From assembly GCA_002365595.1 (NCBI GenBank), contig DFAM01000021.1, positions 1 to 46,935 on the forward strand: a stretch of DNA of 46,935 nucleotides. The letters are read 5' to 3'. Positions 34,836-43,926 of this stretch are shown here, piece after piece; position 1 is the first letter of the stretch, and the number at the start of each line of letters is the position of its first letter. The position numbers were made by a program, and so were the translations under genes. A model generated the notes under the pieces. That model was not told the origin of the DNA, did no database searches, and was given only the letters and a program-made list of their open reading frames with translations. The DNA comes from Acinetobacter sp. UBA3106 (lineage in GTDB: Bacteria; Pseudomonadota; Gammaproteobacteria; Pseudomonadales; Moraxellaceae).

Positions 34836-35525
34836 ATGAAAGCCATGATTCTTGCTGCGGGACTCGGTAACCGCATGCGTCCACTGACTCTGCATACGCC
34901 AAAACCCTTGCTGGAAGTGGGTGGAAAACCACTGATTGTCTGGCATATTGAAAAATTGCAAAAGATTGGTGTTACTGAGATTGTGATCAATACGGCCTGG
35001 TTAGGTGAAAAGCTGGCCCAGGCTTTGGGTGATGGTTCAGCGTTTGGCGTCAAAATCTTGTGGTCACATGAAGGTGAAGGGTTGGAAACTGCAGGTGGTA
35101 TTATTAATGCCTTACCGCTTTTAGGGGAGCAGCCATTTATTCTGGTGAATGGTGATGTCTGGACCACCATGGATTTTGCCCCTTTATTAAAGGTGAAATT
35201 ACAGGATGAACTTGCTCATCTGGTTCTGGTGGATAACCCAGCGCAGCATCCGGAGGGTGACTTTATTCTGGCGAATGGTCGAGCTTATACCTTTGATCAA
35301 GCGCAGCAAGGTGAAGCTCTCACTTATAGTGGAGTTGCAGTGATGCATCCTCAAATGTTTAAAGGCTTGGAAAACGGCAAACGACCACTGGCACCTTTAT
35401 TAAAACAAGCGATGCTTGAGCAGCAAATTTCTGCTTCTAAAATGCAGGGCGTTTGGGTGGATGTTGGCACTCCTGAGCGATTAAATGTACTGGATCAACA
35501 AATTAAGCAAGGCTTGTACAACTAA
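34836..35525 (+). CDS. murU: N-acetylmuramate alpha-1-phosphate uridylyltransferase MurU
   Basis: MurU turns MurNAc-1-phosphate, the AmgK product, into UDP-MurNAc, completing the cell-wall recycling shunt. The 229-residue nucleotidyltransferase opens with the nucleotide loop AMILAAGLGNRMRPLTLHTP followed by KPLLEVGGKPLI, and has the metal site in ILVNGDVWT and the closing VWVDVGTPERL. It begins on the base after the amgK stop. It resembles glucose-1-phosphate thymidylyltransferases, but length and context point to MurU. Confidence 0.92.
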   Translation: MKAMILAAGLGNRMRPLTLHTPKPLLEVGGKPLIVWHIEKLQKIGVTEIVINTAWLGEKLAQALGDGSAFGVKILWSHEGEGLETAGGIINALPLLGEQPFILVNGDVWTTMDFAPLLKVKLQDELAHLVLVDNPAQHPEGDFILANGRAYTFDQAQQGEALTYSGVAVMHPQMFKGLENGKRPLAPLLKQAMLEQQISASKMQGVWVDVGTPERLNVLDQQIKQGLYN

Positions 35526-35608
35526 GTGAATATTCACTAAGCACAAGCTACTGTGACTTATTGTATAAATCGGTATACTTCCATTAACTTTTCGAGACAT
35601 TTTTGAAT

Positions 35609-36241
35609 ATGCACCAGTTTTTCAAAGAACTTAAGCAAGGTAGTCAAGCTTTGGGTTTGGAGCTAAGCGATGAAGCTTTAAATTTATTACTCCAATACCA
35701 GGATGCTTTGGTGCTGTGGAATAAAGCATATAACTTAACCGCCATTCGTGATCCAAAAGAAATGCTGGTGAAGCATTTGCTGGATAGCTTGAGTATTTTG
35801 AAAGATTTACCTCAAGGCCGTTTGCTGGACATCGGGACAGGCGGAGGTATGCCGGGCATGATCATTGCATTATGTCAGCCTGAGCGTCAGTGTGTATTGC
35901 TGGATTCCAATGGCAAAAAGATTCGCTTCCTGAAACAGTTTATTGCCGATCTAAAATTACCAAATGCGATTGCTGTTCAAACGCGTGTTGAAAATGAAGA
36001 AAGCATTCAGGAATTGGGTCAGTTCGATGTCATTACCAGTCGTGCATTTGCCTCTTTAACCGATTTTGTTGCCGCTTCTAAACCTTTTATGCATGAGCAC
36101 AGTATTATTGCTTCAATGAAAGGATTAATTCCAGCGGATGAAATTGAGACTTTAAAAAATGAATTCAGTTGTGAGATTATTGAACTTAAAGTTCCGCGTT
36201 TAGACGAACAACGTCACTTGCTTTTATTGAAACATATTTAA
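35609..36241 (+). CDS. rsmG: 16S rRNA (guanine-527-N7)-methyltransferase RsmG (GidB)
   Basis: RsmG methylates G527 of 16S rRNA; loss gives low-level streptomycin resistance. The 210 residues show the family's WNKAYNLTAIRDPKEMLVKH, the SAM loop LLDIGTGGGMPGM, the acidic ribose residue in VLLDSNGKKIRFL and VITSRAFASL. Start: ATG 35609 chosen; TTG 35603 has better spacing to a GAG and cannot be excluded. The usual partner mnmG (gidA) is absent, but parA follows 24 bp later, as is common near this gene. Confidence 0.93.
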   Translation: MHQFFKELKQGSQALGLELSDEALNLLLQYQDALVLWNKAYNLTAIRDPKEMLVKHLLDSLSILKDLPQGRLLDIGTGGGMPGMIIALCQPERQCVLLDSNGKKIRFLKQFIADLKLPNAIAVQTRVENEESIQELGQFDVITSRAFASLTDFVAASKPFMHEHSIIASMKGLIPADEIETLKNEFSCEIIELKVPRLDEQRHLLLLKHI

Positions 36242-36264
36242 ATTTTTGAAGGATTGGGGTCACC

Positions 36265-37047
36265 ATGGCACAAATTATTGCGATTGCGAACCAAAAAGGT
36301 GGCGTAGGTAAAACCACAACCGCAGTAAATTTGGCAGCATCGTTAGCTGTTTTGAAAAAGCGCGTTTTACTTGTGGATATGGATTCACAAGGCAACGCCA
36401 CGATGGGGTCTGGTATCCAGAAAAACGATCTTCTGTATTCGGTCACTGATGTGTTATTGGGTGAGGTTCCCATTGAAACCGCAATTACCAAAGCAGAAGT
36501 GGGTTATAAGGTTCTCGGGGCGAACCGCGATTTGGCCGGTGTAGAACTTGCGATTGCCGAACAGGACGGTCGCGAATATATTTTACGTGAAGCATTGCAA
36601 GAAATAGAATCTTCTTATGATTATATTATTGTGGATTGTGCACCCAGCTTGAGTCTGATTACGGTGAATGCTCTGGCGGCGGTACACGGTGTACTTATTC
36701 CAATGCAATGTGAATACTATGCGCTGGAAGGTCTGGCTGATTTAACTCAAACGATTGACCGTATTCAGCAGGCGCTAAACCCAGATCTGCAAATTGTGGG
36801 TGTGCTGCGCACCATGTACGATGCGCGTAATGCTTTAACCCGTGATGTGTCGGAAGAGCTGGAACAGTATTTTGGTAAAAAACTCTACGATACGGTGATT
36901 CCGCGTAACGTGCGTTTGGCTGAAGCACCTGCACATGGTTTGCCGATTATTTATTTTGAGAAAAGCTCGAAAGGCGCAGTTGCTTACCTGAATCTGGCGG
37001 CTGAAATGTTAAAGAAAAGCAAAGTGAAAAAAGGAAGTAACGCATGA
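36265..37047 (+). CDS. parA: Chromosome partitioning ATPase ParA (Soj)
   Basis: ParA is a nucleoid-bound ATPase that moves the ParB-parS complex to segregate the origin region. The 260 residues begin with the deviant Walker A AIANQKGGVGKTTTAVNLA (signature lysine in KGGVGKTT), then LLVDMDSQGNATMG and the Walker B IIVDCAPSLSLITVNAL. It lacks the N-terminal HTH of plasmid type Ia ParAs, as expected for the chromosomal form. An AAGGA box precedes the ATG. The stop overlaps parB by 4 bp (ATGA). Confidence 0.95.
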   Translation: MAQIIAIANQKGGVGKTTTAVNLAASLAVLKKRVLLVDMDSQGNATMGSGIQKNDLLYSVTDVLLGEVPIETAITKAEVGYKVLGANRDLAGVELAIAEQDGREYILREALQEIESSYDYIIVDCAPSLSLITVNALAAVHGVLIPMQCEYYALEGLADLTQTIDRIQQALNPDLQIVGVLRTMYDARNALTRDVSEELEQYFGKKLYDTVIPRNVRLAEAPAHGLPIIYFEKSSKGAVAYLNLAAEMLKKSKVKKGSNA

Positions 37048-37931
37048 CCACAAAAAAACGCGGACTAGCTAAGGGTCGTGGTCTGGATGCCTTGCTTGGG
37101 TCGATCCAGAAAGAAAAATTACAAATGGAAGCTCAAGCTTTAGATCATGGTCAGCTGAAACAGATTGATGTTCATTTATTAAAACGCGGTGAATATCAAC
37201 CGCGCCGTTTTATTCATGAACACGATCTTCAAGAACTTGCCGCGTCGATTGAAAAGCATGGGGTGATGCAGCCGATTGTGATTCGTCCGATCGATGATGA
37301 GAAATTTCCCTATGAAATTATTGCTGGTGAGCGTCGCTGGCGTGCAGCTCAACTGGCGGGTTTAACTGAAGTTCCTGCAATTGTTCGTGACTTGAATGAT
37401 CAGGTGGCGATTGCGCTGGCTTTAATTGAAAACATACAGCGTCAGGATTTAAACCCGATTGATCAGGCTATGGCATTACAGCGTTTTCATGAAGAATTTG
37501 GTTTAAGTCATCAGGAAATTGCAGATACTGTCGGTAAGGCTCGCACCACAGTCAGCAATTTATTGCGTTTGTTGACACTGGCTGAATCGGTAAAAGACTT
37601 CATGCAGCAAGGTTTGCTGGATATGGGGCATGCACGTGCAATTCTGACCTTAAAAGCCAAAGATCAGCTTAAAGTTGCAGAGCATGTGATTGAAAAAAGT
37701 TTATCTGTACGTCAAACCGAACAGCTGGTGCGCGATTTAAATACGCCAAAACAAGAAAAACCAAAAGCTGAAGTTGCGCCAGATATTCAGCAATTGACGC
37801 AGCGTTTGGCAGAGCGTTTTAGTGCAGATGTAAAAATTGATCATAATAAACAAGGCAAGGGAAAACTCGTTATTCAATATCATTCCCTTGACGAATTAGA
37901 CGGTATATTAAATATTTGTTTCGCAGAATAA
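37044..37931 (+). CDS. parB: Chromosome partitioning protein ParB (Spo0J)
   Basis: ParB is the CTP-dependent parS-binding clamp of the partition system. The 295 residues begin KRGLAKGRGLDALLG, typical of chromosomal ParBs, followed by the CTPase motif region (GEYQPRRFIHEHDLQELA and the GERRWRAAQ box) and the HTH region (LSHQEIADTVGKARTTVSNL), and end with the dimerisation segment. It is translated with a 4-bp overlap from parA. No parS consensus was noticed in the window. Confidence 0.95.
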   Translation: MTTKKRGLAKGRGLDALLGSIQKEKLQMEAQALDHGQLKQIDVHLLKRGEYQPRRFIHEHDLQELAASIEKHGVMQPIVIRPIDDEKFPYEIIAGERRWRAAQLAGLTEVPAIVRDLNDQVAIALALIENIQRQDLNPIDQAMALQRFHEEFGLSHQEIADTVGKARTTVSNLLRLLTLAESVKDFMQQGLLDMGHARAILTLKAKDQLKVAEHVIEKSLSVRQTEQLVRDLNTPKQEKPKAEVAPDIQQLTQRLAERFSADVKIDHNKQGKGKLVIQYHSLDELDGILNICFAE

Positions 37932-37957
37932 TTTTTTGTTTTTATTGGGGAAAACAG

Positions 37958-38596
37958 ATGTGGGAATTAGTCAAAGCGGGTGGGTGGCTTATGCTGCCCC
38001 TGGTGTTGTGTTCAATTTTTACCGTAGCAATAACGATTGAACGCTTTATTCGGTTAAAAAGAACCATGATTTTGCCTAAGGCATTGCTGCTAAATCCAGT
38101 ACAAAATACCGATGTGGTGATCCAGAAGTTACAGCAGAATCAAGCATTGCAAAGCAGTACTTTGGGACGCATTTTTATGGCGGGTTACCAAAGTAAAAAT
38201 CAAAATGAGCAATTTGCCCGTGCGCAAATGGAAGCGACTGCATCACAAGAAATTGGCTATCTGGAAAAAAATATCAACTTCTTGGGAACCTTAAGTGCAG
38301 TTGCACCACTTTTGGGTTTGTTGGGTACGGTTCTAGGAATTATTGAATCTTTCCTGGTGATTGATTTAGGCACCAATAGCAATCCTACTTTAATGATTCC
38401 CGGTATTTCAAAAGCGTTGATCACAACAGCAGCAGGGATGTTTATTGCCATTCCGGCACTGTTTGCCTATCGCTACTTTCAGCGTCTGGTGCAAGAGTAT
38501 ATTGCAGAGCTTGAACAGCAATCGACCTTATTCCATGCAGCACTTTTCTATCAAAATTCTACTGCCGAAGAACAAGAAGTTAGAAAAGCAGGTTAA
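37958..38596 (+). CDS. ExbB/TolQ-family proton-channel protein
   Basis: From ATG 37958 the product is 212 residues with three membrane helices: near residues 10-30 (WLMLPLVLCSIFTVAITIE), then LGTLSAVAPLLGLLGTVLGI and the third helix in GISKALITTAAGMFIAIPAL. These are the hallmarks of the MotA/TolQ/ExbB fold that couples the proton gradient to TonB-like proteins. An exbD-like gene follows 12 bp later, but no tonB. This exbBD pair next to msbA/lpxK/kdsB is conserved in Pseudomonas-like bacteria; its envelope role is unresolved. The frame extends back to 37916 inside parB but without a binding site. Confidence 0.88.
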   Translation: MWELVKAGGWLMLPLVLCSIFTVAITIERFIRLKRTMILPKALLLNPVQNTDVVIQKLQQNQALQSSTLGRIFMAGYQSKNQNEQFARAQMEATASQEIGYLEKNINFLGTLSAVAPLLGLLGTVLGIIESFLVIDLGTNSNPTLMIPGISKALITTAAGMFIAIPALFAYRYFQRLVQEYIAELEQQSTLFHAALFYQNSTAEEQEVRKAG

Positions 38597-38607
38597 GGTG
38601 GTGGAAA

Positions 38608-39033
38608 ATGAAATTCAAACGCACACAAGTTGAAGATATCCATATTAATTTAACACCCATGATTGACTGTTTATTGTTTATCTTGGTTTTTTTGCTGTTA
38701 TCCACCACATTCAACCAGTTTAGCCGCATGAATTTAACCTTGCCGGATGCGCAAGGCGTGCCACCTAAACAATATGATCGTAAAATTGAAGTAGTGGTTG
38801 ATTCATCTGGGCATTACTCTATTAATGGGCAATCGATTGCGAGCAAGGATCTTGTAGATTTAAGTACCGCAATTAAACAGATTTCCAGTGATCGACGTGA
38901 TTTAATGTTTGTTATTGCTGCTGATGCTAAAGCAACACATCAGGATGTGATTCGCGTGATGGATGTAGCAGGGCAGTTAGGTTTTGTTAACGTCAATATT
39001 AGTACCAAAGTTCCGTCTAGAGGTTATGAGTGA
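38608..39033 (+). CDS. ExbD/TolR-family protein
   Basis: The 141-residue protein has a short cytosolic start, one membrane helix (DCLLFILVFLLLSTTF) and a periplasmic domain. The family's critical Asp lies at the front of the helix in NLTPMIDCLLF. The periplasmic part ends in VMDVAGQLGFVNVNIST, typical of ExbD. It works with the preceding ExbB-like protein as a proton-driven stator. Its TGA overlaps the GTG start of msbA by 4 bp. Confidence 0.9.
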   Translation: MKFKRTQVEDIHINLTPMIDCLLFILVFLLLSTTFNQFSRMNLTLPDAQGVPPKQYDRKIEVVVDSSGHYSINGQSIASKDLVDLSTAIKQISSDRRDLMFVIAADAKATHQDVIRVMDVAGQLGFVNVNISTKVPSRGYE

Positions 39034-40757
39034 AGCAAGATTTTAAAGTCTACCTGCGTCTTTTAGGGTATCTGAAACCTTTTTGGGGTGTAGCGATATT
39101 GGTTTTTATTGGTTTTGCAATCAGTGCGGCAACGGAAGTATCTATTGCAAAATTATTAGAAAAAATCATCACTGCCATCCAGCATAGAGATCAGGGCTTT
39201 ACTTCTATATTTCCTATTCTGGTTATTTTACTGATGTTTTTCCGTGGATTGGGTTCTTTTATCGGCGGATATTATACGGCAGTCATTTCCCGTAATCTGG
39301 TCTTTAATATTCGTCAGGAAGTTTTTGCGAAACTGCTTAAGCTTCCATCGCAATATTATCTGGACAATACCAGTGGTCATATCACTGCCAAAATCATGTA
39401 TAACGTGGAGCAATTAACAGCAGCTTCATCAGAATCACTGAAAACTATTGTGCAACAAGGTTTGATTACCCTTGGATTGTTCGGCTACTTGTTATATAGC
39501 AATTGGCGACTGACTCTGATTATTCTGATTTTTGCTCCGCTGATGGGCTTTCTGGTTCGTCAAGCATCAAAACGTATGCGTAAATTATCTTTGCAAGTTC
39601 AGGATACCATGGGAGATGTTAATCATGTGGTGCAAGAAACGGTAAATGGCAATTTAGTGGTCAAGGGTTTTGGTGGGCAAGAGTATGAGCAAACCCGTTT
39701 CAAAGATCACTCGCTTGAAAACTTAAAACGTGGTTTGAAAATGGTGGTGGTGCAGCAACTGAATAGCCCTGTTGTACAATTCATTATGTCGATTGCAATG
39801 GGTATCATTATCTGGATTGCGTTACGACCAGAAATTTTACGTGATACCAGTGCAGGTGAGTTTGTTGCATACATTACAGCCGCGGGTATGTTAAGTAAGC
39901 CGATTAAGGCATTAACCGATATCAATGAAAAATTGCAACGTGGTATGGCGGCAGCACATTCAGTTTTTGAATTGCTCGATTTACCTGAAGAGCAAAATAC
40001 AGGAACTTTAACTCCAGTACTTAAAGGTAATATTCAATTCCAAGATGTGAATCTAATTTATTCCGATGGTCATCAAGCAATTCATGATTTTAACTTGAAT
40101 GTCAAGGCTGGCGAAACAATTGCATTGGTGGGTCGTTCCGGGGCAGGCAAAACATCTTTAGTGAATCTGTTGGTGCGTTTTCAGGAAGCGAGTTCAGGTC
40201 ATATGTATTTGGATCAGCACAATATTCGAGATCTGGATATGAATACTTTGCGAACTCAGATTGCCATGGTGAATCAGCAAGTGGTGCTATTTAATCGTAC
40301 TGTGCGCGAAAATATCGCCTATGGGCAGCTTGAAAGTGCGACTGATGCAGACATCATTGCAGCAGCGAAAGCAGCTTATGCACATGATTTTATTATGGCT
40401 TTGCCACAAGGTTACGATACTCCATTAGGTGCACAAGGGTTAAATCTTTCGGGCGGACAGCGCCAGCGTATTGCCATTGCACGTGCCATTTTGAAAAATG
40501 CACCGATCCTGATTCTGGACGAAGCGACCAGTGCGCTGGATAATGAATCAGAATATTTTATCCAGAAAGCATTTGATGCAGCTATGCAAGACCGAACCAC
40601 CATTGTCATTGCGCATCGTTTATCTACCATTGAAAATGCGGATCGTATTGTGGTGATGGATCACGGTAGTATTGTCGAGCAAGGTACGCATGCAGAGTTG
40701 ATTGCCAAACATGGTGCTTACTATCAATTACATCAGCGTAATTTCGAGGAACATTGA
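39030..40757 (+). CDS. msbA: Lipid A export ABC transporter MsbA
   Basis: MsbA flips core-lipid A across the inner membrane. The 575 residues comprise six membrane helices (1-320) followed by a nucleotide-binding domain: Walker A LVGRSGAGKTSLVNLL, Q-loop MVNQQVVLF, signature LNLSGGQRQRIAIARAIL, Walker B ILILDEATSALDNESE and the switch His in IVIAHRLS. It is a half-transporter that works as a homodimer. The GTG start overlaps exbD. Genomic position directly before lpxK supports MsbA over another lipid or drug exporter. Confidence 0.93.
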   Translation: MKQDFKVYLRLLGYLKPFWGVAILVFIGFAISAATEVSIAKLLEKIITAIQHRDQGFTSIFPILVILLMFFRGLGSFIGGYYTAVISRNLVFNIRQEVFAKLLKLPSQYYLDNTSGHITAKIMYNVEQLTAASSESLKTIVQQGLITLGLFGYLLYSNWRLTLIILIFAPLMGFLVRQASKRMRKLSLQVQDTMGDVNHVVQETVNGNLVVKGFGGQEYEQTRFKDHSLENLKRGLKMVVVQQLNSPVVQFIMSIAMGIIIWIALRPEILRDTSAGEFVAYITAAGMLSKPIKALTDINEKLQRGMAAAHSVFELLDLPEEQNTGTLTPVLKGNIQFQDVNLIYSDGHQAIHDFNLNVKAGETIALVGRSGAGKTSLVNLLVRFQEASSGHMYLDQHNIRDLDMNTLRTQIAMVNQQVVLFNRTVRENIAYGQLESATDADIIAAAKAAYAHDFIMALPQGYDTPLGAQGLNLSGGQRQRIAIARAILKNAPILILDEATSALDNESEYFIQKAFDAAMQDRTTIVIAHRLSTIENADRIVVMDHGSIVEQGTHAELIAKHGAYYQLHQRNFEEH

Positions 40758-40760
40758 TCT

Positions 40761-41765
40761 ATGTCATTCGCACAATTGATTCAGGATGCTTGGAATAAAC
40801 AGGCCAAGTGGTTGATTGTGCTTAGACCTTTGTCATGGATTTATCGTGGTGGTTTTTTACTGAATAAAAAACTCTACCAATTGGGCCTAAAAACCAGTTA
40901 TCAATCTCCAGTTCCGGTGATGGTGATTGGTAATATTACGGTCGGTGGCAGTGGTAAAACACCGCTGCTGATTCAGTTGGTCAATTATCTACAAAGTCAA
41001 AATGTTCGTGTCGGCGTGATTAGTCGCGGCTATGGGGGGAAAGGACCTTTTCCTGCTTATGTTGATTTGGAGTCGATGCCGGAGACTGTGGGGGATGAAC
41101 CCTGCCTGATTGTTCAGTCTACGGGTGTGCCCATGGTGGTGGGTTCCAACCGTCAGCGTAGTATTGAATATTTGTTGTCTAAGCATGAGCTAGATTTAAT
41201 TATCAGTGATGATGGTTTGCAGCACTGGGCCTTAGAACGCCAGATTGAGTGGATTGTGCTGGATCAGAATCGTGGTTTAGGTAATCAAAAGTTATTGCCT
41301 GAAGGATATTTACGCGAACCGCCGAGCCGCTTAACCACAGCTACTGTCATTGAGCATGCCAGTCAGCCAAACTCTGCACTGCATATGCATTTAGAAGTTG
41401 CTGCGCCTTATTTGCTCAATGCAATGGATGAAAGATCTTTTAATCCGACGGATAATTTTTATGCCGTGGTCGGTATTGGTTTTCCACAGCGTTTTTATAG
41501 CACTTTAGACTCTATGGGTATTCATCAATTTCAGTGCCATGAATTTCCTGATCATTATGATTATGAAATTACGGATCTACAGTTTGAAGATAATAATCCC
41601 ATCATTACCACAGAAAAAGATGCGGTAAAATTGCTGCCCTTATTAAAGCAAAATGCAGATTTTAAACGGGAAATCTGGGTGGTTCCTGTTGAAGCGGTAC
41701 TTTCACCACAATGCTATGATGTTTTGCATCAACAGTTACAGCAACTTTGTATTCAAATTTCTTAA
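40761..41765 (+). CDS. lpxK: Tetraacyldisaccharide 4'-kinase LpxK
   Basis: LpxK phosphorylates the lipid A disaccharide at the 4' position, the sixth step of lipid A synthesis, at the cytoplasmic face of the inner membrane. The 334 residues show one N-terminal membrane-associated helix, the P-loop VIGNITVGGSGKTPLLIQL, VISRGYGGKG, GDEPCLI, and LIISDDGLQHWALERQIEW with the catalytic Asp pair. It starts 4 bp after msbA and is followed by kdsB after 12 bp, an LPS operon. Confidence 0.94.
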   Translation: MSFAQLIQDAWNKQAKWLIVLRPLSWIYRGGFLLNKKLYQLGLKTSYQSPVPVMVIGNITVGGSGKTPLLIQLVNYLQSQNVRVGVISRGYGGKGPFPAYVDLESMPETVGDEPCLIVQSTGVPMVVGSNRQRSIEYLLSKHELDLIISDDGLQHWALERQIEWIVLDQNRGLGNQKLLPEGYLREPPSRLTTATVIEHASQPNSALHMHLEVAAPYLLNAMDERSFNPTDNFYAVVGIGFPQRFYSTLDSMGIHQFQCHEFPDHYDYEITDLQFEDNNPIITTEKDAVKLLPLLKQNADFKREIWVVPVEAVLSPQCYDVLHQQLQQLCIQIS

Positions 41766-41777
41766 GGTTCATTGTTT

Positions 41778-42539
41778 ATGAAACATATTGTTATTCCAGC
41801 ACGTTTTGCCAGTTCACGTTTGCCGGGCAAACCGCTATTGGAAATTCATGGCCGTCCGATGATTTTGCGTGTAGTAGATCAGGCAAAAAAAGTGGCTGGG
41901 TTTGATGATCTATGTGTTGCAACCGATGATGAGCGTATTGCAGAAGTTTGCCGTGCAGAAGGTGTGGATGTTGTCATTACAAGTGCAGATCATCCTTCTG
42001 GCACAGACCGTTTAAGTGAAGTTGCCCGCATTAAAGGTTGGGCGAGTGAAGACATTATCGTCAATGTACAAGGGGATGAACCCTTGCTTCCAGCTCAATT
42101 GGTGCAGCAGGTGGCGCAATTACTGGAATCCCATCCACAATCCTCCATGTCGACCTTATGTGAGCCGATTCATAGTCTGGAAGAGTTTCAGCGCGACAGT
42201 ATTGTAAAAGTGGTGATGTCCAAATATAACCAGGCGCTGTACTTTAGCCGTGCCACCATTCCTTATGACCGTGATGGTGCCAAGCAAGCGGTTCAGCAAT
42301 TGTATGAGCAGGCATATCGCCATTTAGGTTTGTACGCTTACCGTGTGAATTTGCTGCAAGAATATGTATCTTGGGATATGGGCGTATTGGAAAAACTAGA
42401 AAGTTTGGAGCAATTACGGGTGCTGGAAAATGGTCATCGTATTGCAATTGCTATTGCAGAAGCGAACTTGCCGCCGGGTGTAGATACGCAGGCAGATCTG
42501 GATCGTCTGAATCAAATGGACGTTTCTTGCTTCGAATAA
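41778..42539 (+). CDS. kdsB: CMP-KDO synthetase (3-deoxy-manno-octulosonate cytidylyltransferase)
   Basis: KdsB activates KDO with CTP to make CMP-KDO for the LPS inner core. The 253 residues start HIVIPARFASSRLPGKPLL, the family's nucleotide-binding loop, followed by VATDDERI, SADHPSGTDRLSE, IIVNVQGDEPL and YFSRATIPYDRD. I choose ATG 41778, with AAGG upstream; a TTG at 41772 is in frame. It stops 1 bp before a GTG in the holB frame. Confidence 0.95.
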   Translation: MKHIVIPARFASSRLPGKPLLEIHGRPMILRVVDQAKKVAGFDDLCVATDDERIAEVCRAEGVDVVITSADHPSGTDRLSEVARIKGWASEDIIVNVQGDEPLLPAQLVQQVAQLLESHPQSSMSTLCEPIHSLEEFQRDSIVKVVMSKYNQALYFSRATIPYDRDGAKQAVQQLYEQAYRHLGLYAYRVNLLQEYVSWDMGVLEKLESLEQLRVLENGHRIAIAIAEANLPPGVDTQADLDRLNQMDVSCFE

Positions 42540-42552
42540 GGTGAATTCTCCA

Positions 42553-43536
42553 ATGCAAAATAATGTTGTTGCACAAGTTTACCCATGGCAGCAAACGGTT
42601 TGGGATACCTTGACCGGCCGCTTTCCCAAACTCGGTCATGGCCTGCTTTTTTATGGTAAAAAAGGCTGTGGTAAGGAAGCTTTTGCACAATATTTTTTGG
42701 CCTGGGTGTTATGCAACAATCGTCATGAAAAAAATGCACCCTGTGGTGAATGCGGCAGTTGTTTGTGGTTAAAGTCTGATACCCATCCCAATTATGTCTA
42801 TATCAGCACGGATGAAGACAACAAAAAGCAAAATGCCAAAATCAAGGTTGAAAAAATTCGTGATTTATTGCCTTTTGTTCAGCAAACGGTAGATGGCTGG
42901 CGTGTCATCGTGATTGAGCCGGCTGAAGCCTTAAATATTGCTTCAGCCAATGCATTACTGAAAACCCTCGAAGAACCCGGTGATCGTGTGGTGATTATTT
43001 TATTGGCCGATCATTATCTAAAACTTCCTGCGACTATTCGCAGTCGTTTGCAACATTTTGCTTTGGATCGGATATCTGAAGCTCAAGCAGGTGAGTACTT
43101 ATCTCAACAGTTACCTGACCTGGATCAAACACAAAAACAGTTATTAATGAGCCTGTCTAACCAGATGCCTTTACAAGCCATGCAATTGGCGGAAGCTGAA
43201 TGGTTGAGTAAACGCCAGGAATTTTTATCTGACTGGCAAAAACTGGTCACGCAAAAAAATATGCCCATGAGCATTGCGACGAAGTGGAATAAAGCCCTGA
43301 GTTTTAGTGATTTTACGCAAATGTTTGAATACTTGTTGTCAGATTTAATTTGTGTCAAGCTCAATCAGCGAGTTAAAAACTCGGATTTGGACTTGAGCGG
43401 ATTATCAGAACAATATACTTTGGAATTTCTATTTACGGTTTATTCTGATTTGCAGCAAACTAAACAATATATTGAGCAAAACGTACAAAGCAATTTAGTG
43501 CTTGATCAATTGTGTATAAAACTAATGAACGTTTAA
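42553..43536 (+). CDS. holB: DNA polymerase III subunit delta'
   Basis: Delta' is part of the clamp-loader that places the beta clamp on DNA. The 327 residues show the AAA+ fold: GLLFYGKKGCGKEAFA (a degenerate P-loop, as expected, since delta' does not bind ATP usefully), the four-cysteine zinc module (CNN...CGECGSCLWL), and ALLKTLEEPGDRVVIILLAD, which holds sensor 1, followed by PATIRSRLQHF. ATG 42553 has AAGGTG upstream; GTG 42541 is also in frame. Next to pilZ and tatD, as in Pseudomonas. Confidence 0.93.
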   Translation: MQNNVVAQVYPWQQTVWDTLTGRFPKLGHGLLFYGKKGCGKEAFAQYFLAWVLCNNRHEKNAPCGECGSCLWLKSDTHPNYVYISTDEDNKKQNAKIKVEKIRDLLPFVQQTVDGWRVIVIEPAEALNIASANALLKTLEEPGDRVVIILLADHYLKLPATIRSRLQHFALDRISEAQAGEYLSQQLPDLDQTQKQLLMSLSNQMPLQAMQLAEAEWLSKRQEFLSDWQKLVTQKNMPMSIATKWNKALSFSDFTQMFEYLLSDLICVKLNQRVKNSDLDLSGLSEQYTLEFLFTVYSDLQQTKQYIEQNVQSNLVLDQLCIKLMNV

Positions 43537-43558
43537 AAAATTTTAAGGGGGAATAAAA

Positions 43559-43900
43559 ATGCAACCACGTATGGGCGGTATTATTCATGCCAATATCCCG
43601 GATAAAGAAACTTTGTATGCCAGTTATATGCCGTATGTCGTCGGTGGTGGATTATTTATTCCGACCAAGCAGCCGGTGAAGCTGGGTGAAGAAGTATTTG
43701 TACTGGCAACATTACCGGAACAATCACAAAAAATTCCTTTAACCGGTAAGGTGGTGTGGATCTCTCAAAAGCAAAATGGCGTCAAATTGCAAGGCTTTGG
43801 TATGCAATTGACCGGAGAAAAAGGGGTTTATTACAAATCAGAGGCTGAAAAGATACTTGCCGGTATTAAGTCTGAGGGCCGAACTAGTTACACTATGTAG
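43559..43900 (+). CDS. pilZ: Type IV pilus assembly protein PilZ
   Basis: The 113 residues match the founding PilZ of type IV pilus biology: YMPYVVGGGLFIPT, LGEEVFVLATLPE, IPLTGKVVWIS and GFGMQL. As in Pseudomonas PilZ, there is no N-terminal RxxxR motif, so it should not bind c-di-GMP directly; the Pseudomonas and Xanthomonas proteins instead contact the PilB ATPase and FimX. Position between holB and tatD is the conserved one. A GGGGG box precedes the ATG. Confidence 0.93.
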   Translation: MQPRMGGIIHANIPDKETLYASYMPYVVGGGLFIPTKQPVKLGEEVFVLATLPEQSQKIPLTGKVVWISQKQNGVKLQGFGMQLTGEKGVYYKSEAEKILAGIKSEGRTSYTM

Positions 43901-43926
43901 GTGTTTTAATAATTTAGGATATCACC

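Noticed and set aside
35500..38000. parS centromere near parAB
   Set aside because: I looked for the usual 16-bp palindrome (TGTTTCACGTGAAACA type) around rsmG-parA-parB and found no convincing match.
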